A stretch of 17,838 nt of DNA from Candidatus Pacearchaeota archaeon (GCA_023142835.1 JAGLIS010000018.1:1-17838); one strand, 5' to 3'. Shown: positions 1 through 7,379, counted from the first letter of the stretch. Translations and numbers: made by a program. The notes: generated by a model from the letters alone, not told the origin.

Positions 1-95
1 TAGGCCGCAGTAAAAGACTGCGTTGATAGAGACGGAATGTAAGCATTGAGCTTTCGCGATTTGTTCAGTTCGCGTCTACTAAAAGCCACAAATAT
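1..95 (+). rRNA. 23S rRNA, 3' end (partial)
   Basis: The last part of a large-subunit rRNA whose body lies upstream of the window. The hairpin CGCAGT/ACTGCG (6-22) leads into GCGTTGATAG (20-29), then TGTAAGC, GAGC, GTTCAG and the near-terminal CTACTAA (76-82). This order matches the conserved 3' terminus of 23S rRNA, for example GUUGAUAG...UGUAAGC...GAGC...UACUAA in E. coli, and the GUUCAG segment fits archaeal versions. The exact 3' end is not visible and is estimated from the usual distance after ACUAA. All three forward frames contain early stops, so it is not coding. No 5S rRNA is recognisable downstream. Confidence 0.88.
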
Positions 96-120
96 TTATC
101 TACACTTCACTTAGAATTAT

Positions 121-138
121 ATCTTGGGTAACCGAGAT
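121..138 (+). other. GTAA-tetraloop hairpin behind 23S rRNA
   Basis: ATCTTGG-GTAA-CCGAGAT forms a 7-bp stem (one G-U pair) closed by a GNRA-type loop, about 25-40 nt after the estimated 23S end. It could be part of the pre-rRNA trailer or a terminator-proximal structure. No T-tract follows directly; the next T-rich stretch (about 205-213) precedes the convergent gene end. The rest of 96-219 shows nothing recognisable. Confidence 0.4.
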
Positions 139-219
139 GTAACTTGAAAGAGAAAGAATTGAATCTAGACTTCGTGAATTTCTTATACTGTTCTTGTTTT
201 GAATATTTTTTTGGGATAA

Positions 220-966
220 TTATTTTTTCGCCAACTTCCACATAAAGTTGAAATAAACATTAAAGCTCTCTGCTATTGTTTTATTTTTGATCATAAAGAC
301 AAAGGGTTTTTCTTCCCAGAGAAAAATATAAACATAATCTTCAAAAATATCTATTGCTGCAGGGGAGATATATCCTTCAGGCATATATCTAGTTTCGGTG
401 AATTTTTCTTGTTTTCTGTCTTTTCCTAGTTCTTTTCTTGCTGAATTGTCTAGAATAATTTTTAGTTTTTGTTTTTTGGCTGCACTTTTAAGATTTATAT
501 TGCTAAGAAAAATTCTTAATGATTCTTTTTTTGTTAGAGGTTCTGAGAATCCTAAAATACGAATCTCTTTATTATTGGGACAATCTTCGATTATTCTTGT
601 GAATGCTGTTTTAAAGCCTTGATATCCTTCATAAACTGCAGTTCTCGTTTCTACCTCTTTCTTGTTTTGCAACTCTTCTAAATTAGGAATAATTTCTTGT
701 ATTTTTTTCTTTCTATCTTCTTGTAATTTAAAGAATATTTTTGGAGAGGCTGCCTGAAAATGTTTTCCATCTTTTTGAATATTATAAGTCACTAGCCCCC
801 TATTAATCAAAGAACTGAGAGATTCATAGACTCTTGAATTGGCTATTCCAGTTTCGTTTATTATTAACCCTGTTGTTATTTCCCCTGTTCTTAGTAAGAA
901 CAAATAGATCTTAATCTCGTTTTTTGTTAATCCTAGTTCTTCAAGAGTTTCTTCTATATTTTCCAT
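220..966 (-). CDS. TrmB-family transcriptional regulator
   Basis: A 248-aa archaeal regulator. Residues 1-70 form a winged helix-turn-helix (starts ENIEETLEELGLTKNEIKIY, then the typical SRVYESLSSLINRGLV recognition segment). Residues about 80-103 are charged and helical, a likely coiled-coil dimer linker. Residues 105-248 resemble the C-terminal effector domain of TrmB-type proteins. TrmB relatives usually sense sugars or other metabolites; the ligand here cannot be told. The gene is convergent with 23S rRNA and divergent from a small operon. A TATA-like ATTTAAAT at 986-993 lies about 23 bp upstream of the ATG, so the mRNA is probably leaderless. The inverted repeat between the two divergent promoters is the natural candidate for its own operator. 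Confidence 0.85.
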   Translation of the reverse strand: MENIEETLEELGLTKNEIKIYLFLLRTGEITTGLIINETGIANSRVYESLSSLINRGLVTYNIQKDGKHFQAASPKIFFKLQEDRKKKIQEIIPNLEELQNKKEVETRTAVYEGYQGFKTAFTRIIEDCPNNKEIRILGFSEPLTKKESLRIFLSNINLKSAAKKQKLKIILDNSARKELGKDRKQEKFTETRYMPEGYISPAAIDIFEDYVYIFLWEEKPFVFMIKNKTIAESFNVYFNFMWKLAKK

Positions 967-985
967 AAAATTATGGGTTTTCTAT

Positions 986-1028
986 ATTTAAATATCTTTC
1001 TCCCAAAAAGGAGAAATAACATTTAAAT
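986..1028. promoter_or_regulatory. Divergent promoter pair with central operator-like inverted repeat
   Basis: TTTCTCC (997-1003) and GGAGAAA (1010-1016) form a perfect 7-bp inverted repeat with a 6-bp spacer. It is flanked almost symmetrically by two ATTTAAAT boxes, at 986-993 (serving the minus-strand TrmB gene) and 1021-1028 (serving the plus-strand operon), 3 and 4 bp away. A regulator bound here would touch both promoters. Autoregulation by the adjacent TrmB protein is inferred from position only. Confidence 0.6.
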
Positions 1029-1076
1029 ATAACCTTGTACCCATTATATAGTAATTAAACAATAAGGAAAAATAAA

Positions 1077-1169
1077 ATGGGAACAAAAATAACAAATAAA
1101 CAAGGAAAATCAACACAAATAGTTAGGACTCAAATTGAACAAGAAGTGATGAAAGGAGGTAATAAATAA
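1077..1169 (+). CDS. 30-aa micro-protein, first gene of a small operon
   Basis: ATG to TAA encodes 30 residues, starting MGTKITNKQGKS and ending EVMKGGNK: polar, basic, no membrane segment. It lies about 50 bp below the ATTTAAAT box, with a weak AAGGA 9 nt upstream of the ATG, so unlike most genes here it would have a leader. Its last codons carry the ribosome binding site of the following gene, and its stop is 1 nt from that ATG, so translation may be coupled. It may be a real micro-protein or a translated leader peptide. No family is recognised. Confidence 0.45.
   Translation: MGTKITNKQGKSTQIVRTQIEQEVMKGGNK
1152..1160 (+). promoter_or_regulatory. Strong Shine-Dalgarno inside the micro-ORF
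   Basis: AAAGGAGGT ends 10 nt before the ATG at 1171 and fixes that start. It is the only full-strength SD evident in the window, where most genes appear leaderless, and it fits an internal cistron of a polycistronic mRNA. Confidence 0.7.
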
Positions 1170-1170
1170 A

Positions 1171-1680
1171 ATGATAGGAAGAACATTAGATGCGATGTTG
1201 GATATACCTCAATTAATTGCAAGAAATTTTTCAATGGAAGTAAAATCAAAATATAAAGCATATAACGACTCAGAATATTACACAAAAATAATATATCCTT
1301 TTCTTAATCTCACACAAGAAATGAAAAATATTGTTTTACCCGTTGAAAAAAAGAAATTATACAGGAATAAGCTCACTTTTGAACCAGATTACGAACGAGG
1401 AAAGGGATGGTGTGAATTTGATTCTGAAGATTGGGAAACAAAAAGAAAATTAGCAAAAGTTTTTGAAAATAGGAGAAAAGTGAAGACTGGAGAGAGTTTT
1501 CAAGAAGAAGATGTTTATAGATTTTGGTGTGGGAGTACAATGAAAAAATATGAGGTTGAAAGAGTTGAGAAAAATACAGTGCTTTACAGGGGAAATGTTA
1601 TCTCTTCGAATGAAAAAGAATTAATAAATTATGCAAAAAAAGGTTTTAATCCAATACACTATAAACATGTTATTTTTTGA
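1171..1680 (+). CDS. Hypothetical protein, 169 aa
   Basis: No family is recognised. The protein is soluble, rich in Lys, Glu and Tyr, with no signal peptide or membrane segment. It has two Trp/Cys-bearing patches, GKGWCEFDSEDWETKRKLAK (about 78-97) and VYRFWCGSTMKKYEVERVEK (about 115-134), and a C-terminal half that reads like a small beta-rich domain. It is translated from a strong SD 1 nt behind a 30-aa reading frame, is divergent from the TrmB regulator, and ends at a strong hairpin terminator. It is therefore the main product of a short unit probably controlled by TrmB. A toxin-like or DNA-binding role is possible but nothing in the sequence shows it. Confidence 0.75.
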   Translation: MIGRTLDAMLDIPQLIARNFSMEVKSKYKAYNDSEYYTKIIYPFLNLTQEMKNIVLPVEKKKLYRNKLTFEPDYERGKGWCEFDSEDWETKRKLAKVFENRRKVKTGESFQEEDVYRFWCGSTMKKYEVERVEKNTVLYRGNVISSNEKELINYAKKGFNPIHYKHVIF

Positions 1681-1688
1681 TTTTAAGC

Positions 1689-1716
1689 CCTCCCGTTCAT
1701 ACGGGAGGTATTTTTA
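1689..1716 (+). terminator. Hairpin plus T-tract terminator
   Basis: CCTCCCGT-TCAT-ACGGGAGG is a perfect GC-rich 8-bp stem with a 4-nt loop, starting 8 nt after the stop of the 169-aa gene and followed by TATTTTTA. The GC-rich stem stands out in this AT-rich DNA. It looks like an intrinsic terminator; archaeal termination mainly needs the T-tract. Confidence 0.75.
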
Positions 1717-1794
1717 GATTTATTTATTTTTTTAATATTTTGATAAGGTAGGACATATGTCTATAGGCTATATAATCAAACCCCAAACCAAAAA

Positions 1795-1871
1795 CTATTT
1801 AAACTATTTTATATTAGTGGTAGTAATTAAGTCCGTAGGATTAAGAAATTAATCCTACGATACTTTTTTTA
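1795..1871 (+). promoter_or_regulatory. Promoter and hairpin leader of the NYN gene
   Basis: TATA-like sequences TATTTAAA (about 1795-1802) and TTTATATTA (about 1808-1816) precede a perfect 10-bp hairpin, CGTAGGATTA-AGAAAT-TAATCCTACG (1834-1859). A run of seven T follows, ending 3-5 nt before the ATG at 1874. Hairpin plus U-run directly before a start codon has the form of an intrinsic terminator or attenuator in a 5' leader. It also places the start codon next to a strong stem. Confidence 0.6.
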
Positions 1872-1873
1872 AT

Positions 1874-2407
1874 ATGAAAAGAGTTGCAATATATATTGAT
1901 GGAAGTAATTTTTATTTTTCTGCAAAGAAAAAGTTTAATTGTAAAATTGACATAGAAAAGTTCTGTAAAAAATTAACTGGTGAAAATGATTTAATAAAAA
2001 TAAATTATTATATTGCACCAGTTGAACAATTTACGAATCCTGAGATGTTCAGTTCTCAACAAAAGTTTTTTGAAAAGTTGAAAAAGATTAATAAATTTAA
2101 AATTATCCTTGGAAGACTTGAAAAAAGAAAACGGGATGGAGAAACTTATTTTGTCGAGAAAGCTACGGATGTTAACTTGGCACTCGACCTTGTTTTGGAC
2201 GCACAGGCGGATGAATACGACGAAGCTTATCTTGTTTCTAATGATGGCGATTTTTCCAGTGCGGTGAAAGCGGTTATTGAAAGATTTGGGAAAGAGATTA
2301 CTTACGCCGCTATTGGGAATAATAAAACTATTTCACACCATCTTAAAAATACGGCGAATGAAACTTTGAAAATTGATGAGGATTTTATCGACGATGTTAA
2401 ATTATAA
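1874..2407 (+). CDS. NYN/LabA-like (DUF88) PIN-type nuclease
   Basis: A 177-aa NYN-domain protein, a PIN-fold family of predicted metal-dependent RNases. It has the N-terminal strand ending in IDGSN (D9, N12), the central KATDVNLALDLVLDA helix (D99, D105), and the third-strand motif YLVSNDGDFSSAV (D124, D126). These acidic residues match the usual metal-binding set, so it looks catalytically complete. The length is typical for a single-domain LabA/DUF88 protein. It lies alone downstream of a hairpin leader and upstream of a separately promoted small membrane protein. The RNA target is unknown. A nuclease with a strong stem-loop in its own leader suggests possible autoregulation by cleavage, which is inference. 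Confidence 0.88.
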   Translation: MKRVAIYIDGSNFYFSAKKKFNCKIDIEKFCKKLTGENDLIKINYYIAPVEQFTNPEMFSSQQKFFEKLKKINKFKIILGRLEKRKRDGETYFVEKATDVNLALDLVLDAQADEYDEAYLVSNDGDFSSAVKAVIERFGKEITYAAIGNNKTISHHLKNTANETLKIDEDFIDDVKL

Positions 2408-2455
2408 GTAATTATTCTTGGAAAGGTTTTTATATGTGGGATATATGGTATATCT

Positions 2456-2680
2456 ATGAAGAAGAAAATTACAGCGAGAGATTTATTTTTAATTAGTTGG
2501 AGAAAGTTATGGATAATCGTTGTCACAGGTTTTGTTTCTATCCTATTGCATAATGCTATTTTCGGGTTATTCGATATTGAAGAGGCTTTCTTCTTTATTA
2601 TTGTAGTTTTTGTAATTCCCATTTATTTTTTAATAATGGTTGTTTATAGTATCGTCTATAAATTAATGAAGAAAAAATGA
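2456..2680 (+). CDS. Small membrane protein, two TM helices
   Basis: A 74-aa protein. A basic, Trp-containing N-terminus (SWRKLW) precedes one hydrophobic helix (about 19-38) and a second (about 45-67), ending YKLMKKK, which predicts both ends in the cytoplasm. A TATA box (about 2427-2434) centred 26 bp upstream of the ATG supports a leaderless start. It overlaps the next gene by an ATGA junction, so the two are co-translated. No family is recognised. The pairing with a zinc-ribbon micro-protein hints at a small membrane complex, but no role can be assigned. Confidence 0.7.
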   Translation: MKKKITARDLFLISWRKLWIIVVTGFVSILLHNAIFGLFDIEEAFFFIIVVFVIPIYFLIMVVYSIVYKLMKKK

Positions 2681-2787
2681 AATGTCTGAAATGTGGGCAT
2701 GCGTGGAAGAGAACTAAATGGAATGAATTTATTTCGTTTTTTTCTAAGTGTCCTAAATGTGGTTCGAGATTGTTGCTGAGATATTAA
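2677..2787 (+). CDS. 36-aa zinc-ribbon micro-protein
   Basis: A short gene starting in the ATGA overlap with the stop of the membrane protein. It starts MKCLKCGHAWKRTKW and ends SKCPKCGSRLLLRY. Two CXXC knuckles (C3/C6 and C28/C31) separated by 21 residues form a classic zinc ribbon, as in rubredoxin-like or C-terminal zinc-ribbon domains, with many aromatic and basic residues between. The overlap and the intact Cys pairs argue for a real gene. Zinc ribbons this small mostly bind nucleic acid or protein partners; no specific role is claimed. Confidence 0.7.
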   Translation: MKCLKCGHAWKRTKWNEFISFFSKCPKCGSRLLLRY

Positions 2788-2817
2788 TTCGATTATTCAA
2801 AATGATTAATTAATAAA

Positions 2818-2825
2818 TTTTTTTT
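2818..2825 (+). terminator. T8 tract, probable archaeal terminator
   Basis: Eight consecutive T, 31 nt after the zinc-ribbon stop, preceded by the AT palindrome TTAATTAA. A T-run alone is enough for termination by archaeal RNA polymerase. The next promoter begins at about 2860. Confidence 0.45.
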
Positions 2826-2888
2826 GACGAACCCTCGAAAAAAGTTGAAAATAGGAATGTTTAAAAAGAAAAGGATATAAGAGATTTT

Positions 2889-3848
2889 ATGGAAACTAAA
2901 GAGGGGGTACAGGATATAAAACAAAAAGTGTTCTTTACAACAGGATTTTTATTAATCTCGTTAGTTTTATTATTCTCCGTATCTTTTGCATCTGCAGGAA
3001 TTGTTGATTGGTACAATAGTATAACTGGAAGGGCGAGTGACAGTACAACTTCTATGGCTGTTACAGTTGGAAACAATGCTCCAACAATTTATAATGTTAC
3101 AATGTTCAACGTTTCACAGAACCCGTCTGAAGGTGGAACGAGATATATTACTGTTATTTTTAATGTTACAGATATTGATGGTGTTACTAACCTTAATGAT
3201 ACAACTGCTGAATTAAGATTTCAAAAAGCTACAGAAACTACAAGATATAATACCTCATGTGTCTTGGTTGGAGATTTAAATGATACGTCTGCAGGATATT
3301 CATGTCTTGTAGGAATGGAATATTGGGATGGTAGTGGAGAATGGACCATCAACGCTACAATAGATGATATCAACGAAGCAAGAGGAGAAAATTCTACAGA
3401 GACATTTACATATAACTTATTAACTTCTATGGTTATGTCACCAACTGCCCTAACATGGGGAAGTTTAAACGTTACTGATACAGATATAGGTTCCAACAAC
3501 GATCCAATTAAGATAAATAATACAGGTAATGATAAGGCTTTAAGCATAAATGTTACAGGTTATGATTTAGCAGGTAGTGAGATAGATACCCAATTCATTT
3601 ACGCACACAACTTTACTGTTGAGGCAACTGCTGGATGTGGAGCAACAACACTAATGTCTAATGCAACAAGTATTAATGTTACCTCGACAATATTAGAAAG
3701 TGGAAATAATTCCATAGCTGCAGGAGATGATAGTTCAGGACAGGAAGAGTTATACTTTTGCTTAAAGGGATTGCCAGTAGATGATATTAGTGCACAGGAT
3801 TATGCAGCGTCGGGAGCACTTTCCTGGAATATTCAGATAATTACATAA
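2889..3848 (+). CDS. Secreted surface protein with N-terminal ITG motif, 319 aa
   Basis: The signal peptide has a hydrophobic stretch (about 15-36) ending SFASAG. Right after it comes YNSITGRASDSTTSMAVTV (about 42-60), closely similar to the start of the surface protein encoded at 4484. The rest is a beta-rich, Ig-like exported chain with very many N-X-S/T sequons (NVT, NDT, NAT, NNT) and a few Cys, ending NIQIIT with no membrane anchor. A TTTAAAAA box at 2860-2867, centred 25-26 bp upstream, supports the ATG. The next gene starts 4 nt after the stop, so they form an operon and the membrane-anchored partner may hold it. This is probably a structural or glycosylated cell-surface protein; the exact role is unknown. 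Confidence 0.75.
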   Translation: METKEGVQDIKQKVFFTTGFLLISLVLLFSVSFASAGIVDWYNSITGRASDSTTSMAVTVGNNAPTIYNVTMFNVSQNPSEGGTRYITVIFNVTDIDGVTNLNDTTAELRFQKATETTRYNTSCVLVGDLNDTSAGYSCLVGMEYWDGSGEWTINATIDDINEARGENSTETFTYNLLTSMVMSPTALTWGSLNVTDTDIGSNNDPIKINNTGNDKALSINVTGYDLAGSEIDTQFIYAHNFTVEATAGCGATTLMSNATSINVTSTILESGNNSIAAGDDSSGQEELYFCLKGLPVDDISAQDYAASGALSWNIQIIT

Positions 3849-3852
3849 AAAG

Positions 3853-4440
3853 ATGGTAAATAAAATAATGAAAAAAGAGATGATGATGGTATCGTTAGTC
3901 TTAATATTGACTATGGCGATTTCATTAGTTAGTGCCTTTGGTGCATCTACACCTTATTGGGATGAACACCCATTGAAGTTAGCTCCTGGAGAATCTACCC
4001 TAATGGAATTAACTTTGCAGAATATGGTGGGCGATGGTAGTGATATGGTCTTTAAAGCAGAAATTACTAATGATGGCGATGGAGTTGCAGCTTTAGTAAG
4101 TTCGGATACGCTTTACTCTGTTCCGTTTGGAACTGAAGATGTAAAAGTTCCGATAAGGGTAGTCGTTCCTGAAGATATAGCACAAGGGGGAAAGAGAGAA
4201 GTAGTTGTTTCGTTTATGCAAATTTCCTCAGAAGAAGAGGGGATGGTTGGTGTTTCAGGAGGATTCACTACTAAATTTGTTGTAGAAGTTGTCGGTGTGG
4301 AAGATAGTGTTTTGTTTGTGCCTCCAGTAGTAGAACCTAAAGCTGAAGAAGGTATGCCTATGTGGGGATTAATATTAGCTATTGTTATTGTTCTTACAAT
4401 AATAATCTTTTGGATTCTTAAAAAGAAATCTAAAAAATAA
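3853..4440 (+). CDS. Membrane-anchored surface protein, 195 aa
   Basis: The signal peptide (core MVSLVLILTMAISLVSA) is followed by a single extracellular domain (about 30-150) with the pattern LAPGESTLMELTLQNM...VPIRVVVPE, typical of an immunoglobulin-like fold that packs as a structural module. A C-terminal helix (about 170-190) ends FWILKKKSKK, a stop-transfer with a basic cytoplasmic tail. It is type I and anchored outside. It starts 4 nt after the preceding secreted protein; an alternative start at 3868 (MKKEMMM) gives a more usual signal peptide. No Cys or catalytic motif. It likely anchors or scaffolds its neighbour, which is inferred from operon position. Confidence 0.72.
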   Translation: MVNKIMKKEMMMVSLVLILTMAISLVSAFGASTPYWDEHPLKLAPGESTLMELTLQNMVGDGSDMVFKAEITNDGDGVAALVSSDTLYSVPFGTEDVKVPIRVVVPEDIAQGGKREVVVSFMQISSEEEGMVGVSGGFTTKFVVEVVGVEDSVLFVPPVVEPKAEEGMPMWGLILAIVIVLTIIIFWILKKKSKK

Positions 4441-4483
4441 AAGATACTGATAATTTTATAAGTTAATTTATATTTTATTTAAA

Positions 4484-6160
4484 ATGAGAAAACTAACCCT
4501 TATTTTTGTTATTAGTATATTGTTTTTTTGTACATTTTGTCTGGCTATTAACAATAGTATAACTGGAGATGTTATTGCGACTGGAGAAGCAATAGACAGT
4601 ACTACGGCTATATCTCTTTCAATCCTTGGACCTCCAGCACTTAAGATTTTATCTCCTAAAAATGAAATATATCTTACTACAAATATTTCCTTAGATTATA
4701 TAACTAATGGGGATGAAGTCTGGTACAATATCGACGATGATACTAACATAACTATCTCTGCACCAATGAATTTAAGCGTTGATAACGGGATACATACTCT
4801 CAACCTATATGCAAATAATAGCTATGGGACATCATTAAAAAGTAAAGTTTTTACAGTCAATACCTCTAAACTGAATATTTATTATGATAAATACAAAGGT
4901 TCCAATAAGGGAAGCTCCACAGATTTTAATTTATCAACCTATGAAGAACTTCAGACCTTAGATGATATTGTTTTAGAACATTCAGATTATGGTAAAATAG
5001 TTTTCAATGAAACAATTAATGTAACTGATGATAGGGATACTATAGATAATCTCATAGATTTAGACGCCAACACAAACATCTCATCCAATTATATATATAT
5101 AAATTCAATTGAATTACCAAATTTAAATATACCTGCTACAATATCATTTTATAATTTAACTTTTTCGGATCCCCGAATTTTAATCGGTGGAGAGGTTTGC
5201 TCCTCAGTCATCTGTGAAATAGTTAATTATTCCGAAGGTGTTTTAACCTTTAATATCCAACAGTTTTCTGGTGCTTATTCAGTAGAAGAAACTCCTGAAG
5301 ACGTAACTCCTCCTGTTGTAACTCCTAGTAGAGGGGGAGGCAGTAGCCTAAGAATCGTAGAAGAAGTGTTCTTTGTTGATAACTACATTATTGGAGTTAA
5401 ATTTAAACAGGGAGAAGGAGTTACAGAAAAAATCATCATAACTAACAAAGAAAATCGTAAATTAAATGTAGAGATTAGAGTTGATAAATGGGCGGACCTT
5501 GTTAAAGTGAGTGAACCTTCTTTCAGTTTGGACCCATTAGAATCTAAAACAATTTATATAGATTTTATTGCTTGTGAAGACCAAATTCCAGATATTTATC
5601 TAGGTAAGATAATAGTTGAATCTGAGAATTTTGAAAAAGAAATTTTATTTTCTATTGTTGTTGAATCTAAGGTAGAATTATTTGACGTTAGAGTAAAAGT
5701 TCCCGAAAAATATGTTGAAACATTCGCTGGTGAAGAATTTATTTCAGAAATAGAATTATTTAATCTAGGGGAAACAGGCAGAGTAGATGTAAAAATTGAA
5801 TATTTTATCAAGGACAGCGAAGGTAATGTAATTCTTTTTGAAGAAGAAGTCAAAGCAGTAGAGACAAGTCTCAATTTTTTAAAAACATTTCACATCCCTT
5901 CAGATATTTTGCCGGGAAAATATCTGATTTATGTAAAAGTTAGTTATAGTGATCAAGTAGCCGGTGCGAGCGCTTGGTTTAATATCAATGAGTCTAGGGG
6001 AAAAAATCTATTATTCCAAATTATTTTAGTGACATTAACAATTATATTTATAATTATATTTATTACTCTTAAAAAAATGAAAAATTCTAATCGTATAAAT
6101 AAAAGAATACATTATTTACAATCATTATTATTAAGAAAAGGATACGGCAAGAGAATTTAA
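4484..6160 (+). CDS. Large membrane-anchored surface protein with ITG motif, 558 aa
   Basis: The signal peptide (1-21) is followed by NNSITGDVIATGEAIDSTT, sharing the NSITG...DSTT segment with the protein at 2889. An Ig-like module (about 48-125) resembles repeats of other archaeal surface proteins. A middle domain ends in a Pro/Gly linker (VTPSRGGGSS). Two beta-rich COG1361-like modules follow (about 290-400 and 400-505), the first with VRVKVPE-type strands for chain packing. One TM helix (about 514-535) and a basic cytoplasmic tail (about 24 residues) end the protein. A TATA box centred at about 4457 lies 27 bp upstream, so this gene has its own promoter despite being in line with the two before. 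It is convergent with mscS. Confidence 0.72.
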   Translation: MRKLTLIFVISILFFCTFCLAINNSITGDVIATGEAIDSTTAISLSILGPPALKILSPKNEIYLTTNISLDYITNGDEVWYNIDDDTNITISAPMNLSVDNGIHTLNLYANNSYGTSLKSKVFTVNTSKLNIYYDKYKGSNKGSSTDFNLSTYEELQTLDDIVLEHSDYGKIVFNETINVTDDRDTIDNLIDLDANTNISSNYIYINSIELPNLNIPATISFYNLTFSDPRILIGGEVCSSVICEIVNYSEGVLTFNIQQFSGAYSVEETPEDVTPPVVTPSRGGGSSLRIVEEVFFVDNYIIGVKFKQGEGVTEKIIITNKENRKLNVEIRVDKWADLVKVSEPSFSLDPLESKTIYIDFIACEDQIPDIYLGKIIVESENFEKEILFSIVVESKVELFDVRVKVPEKYVETFAGEEFISEIELFNLGETGRVDVKIEYFIKDSEGNVILFEEEVKAVETSLNFLKTFHIPSDILPGKYLIYVKVSYSDQVAGASAWFNINESRGKNLLFQIILVTLTIIFIIIFITLKKMKNSNRINKRIHYLQSLLLRKGYGKRI

Positions 6161-6241
6161 AATAATTATAGTAATACTCCTTTCAAATTTATACAGAACC
6201 AAACTATTAACAACGCTAAGATTTTATTCCCACCTTTCAAT

Positions 6242-7312
6242 TCAACCCTTCTTTGTATAAATCGTCCTAGATGGAAACGCGAAATCCACACCTTCTTTTT
6301 CAATTAACTCTTTTATTTTAAGATTTATTTTTTCCTGAACATCCATGTAAATATTATAATCATTAGTGTCGATGTAATAAACTACTTCAAAATCTAAACT
6401 CGAATCTCCAAATCCTTTGAAATGAACTCTGTCCAATGTGGAATGTTCCTCTTTCTTGATTATATCTTCTACAATCTTTTTTATCTTTTTTAATTTTTCA
6501 ACTTTTGTTTTGTATTCTAATCCAAAGCTGAATACAACTCTTCGCGTATCCATTTTTTTGTAATTGTTTATTCTCGTCGAGGTTAACTCGCTGTTTGAGA
6601 TTACCAACTCCTGACCTCCAAGTGCCTGAATCCTTGTGGATTTTATTCCGATATGTTTTATTACTCCCATGTCCCCTCCAATAATTATGAAATCTCCTTC
6701 TTCGAAAGGTTTGTCAAAATAAATTGTGAATGCAGAAAAAAGGTCACCTAATATTCCTTGTAATGCTAATCCTACGGCTAATCCTCCTATACCGAGCCCT
6801 GCAATCAATGGAGTTACTTCTATTCCCAAATTTGAAAGTGCCATTAAGGATGCTATAGCCCAGATAGTTCCAGTAGAAATCATTTTCAAAACTCCAATCA
6901 TTGATTCTTTTGATGATTTTCCTTTTGCTTTTCGTTTCTCTCCGTATTTATCGAGGAGATGATTTGAAACGTTTGTTAGTCCTTTTGCAACATAGAACAT
7001 CACAAAGATTAATAAGAATATATTTAGTGTTTTGTCTAATACCTCCGGGATACTTAACGCCTTTGCTGAAAAATAAACTGCAAGGTATAGGTAAAAAGGC
7101 CAGTGTAGTCCGTCGATAAAATCTATCAAAAAATCGTCTATATTGTTTTTAGTTTTTTCTTTAATTTTTTTCAACATAAGCATGACTGAAGAACTGAAGA
7201 ACTTGAACGAGATGAAGAGGACTAAAAAGATTAATAGTGCTCGTAGGTAATCTGAGTTGCCATTATTTCCTAAGTTGTTTATGAAAAATCCTGTTATCGT
7301 TGCAAGTTCCAT
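6242..7312 (-). CDS. mscS: Small-conductance mechanosensitive channel (MscS family)
   Basis: A 356-aa channel that opens on membrane tension to release solutes in hypo-osmotic shock. It has five predicted TM helices (about 22-40, 68-85, 95-113, 142-160, 165-190). The last is the Gly/Ala-rich pore helix (LIAGLGIGGLAVGLALQGIL), followed by DLFSAFTIYFDKPFEEGDFI, the beta-domain GVIKHIGIKSTRIQ, and the VISNSEL signature. The C-terminal alpha/beta domain runs to residue 350. The extra N-terminal helices are common in archaeal and YnaI-like members. A TATA box centred at about 7338 lies 26 bp upstream, predicting a leaderless mRNA. The promoter and first codons are duplicated at 11115-11212. Confidence 0.93.
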   Translation of the reverse strand: MELATITGFFINNLGNNGNSDYLRALLIFLVLFISFKFFSSSVMLMLKKIKEKTKNNIDDFLIDFIDGLHWPFYLYLAVYFSAKALSIPEVLDKTLNIFLLIFVMFYVAKGLTNVSNHLLDKYGEKRKAKGKSSKESMIGVLKMISTGTIWAIASLMALSNLGIEVTPLIAGLGIGGLAVGLALQGILGDLFSAFTIYFDKPFEEGDFIIIGGDMGVIKHIGIKSTRIQALGGQELVISNSELTSTRINNYKKMDTRRVVFSFGLEYKTKVEKLKKIKKIVEDIIKKEEHSTLDRVHFKGFGDSSLDFEVVYYIDTNDYNIYMDVQEKINLKIKELIEKEGVDFAFPSRTIYTKKG

Positions 7313-7345
7313 ATTTGAAATAGATATCTTTTGTTTTTATAGGTT
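7248..7345 (-). repeat. 98-bp repeat, copy 1 (mscS promoter and first codons)
   Basis: This stretch aligns without gaps to 11115-11212. In the inner 65 bp (7281-7345 against 11148-11212) I count 4 mismatches. The outer 33 bp are much more diverged. Both copies hold a TATA box, an ATG and codons for MELATITGFF. Confidence 0.85.
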
Positions 7346-7379
7346 GTGATTTATTTAGGGGTTATCTCTAGGAGTATTA

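Noticed and set aside
1..95. Possible TnpB/IS605 C-terminal remnant (open frame after a stop)
   Set aside because: The frame has a stop at position 1-3 and again at 40-42, and the nucleotide pattern matches the conserved 23S rRNA 3' end far better.
1146..1152. GTGATGA as a C box of a C/D guide RNA
   Set aside because: No CTGA D box at a proper distance, and it lies inside the micro-ORF next to the SD.
2828..2843. CCCTCGAAAAAA shared with 17567-17578
   Set aside because: Twelve identical bases, mostly an A-run; no wider similarity, so treated as chance.
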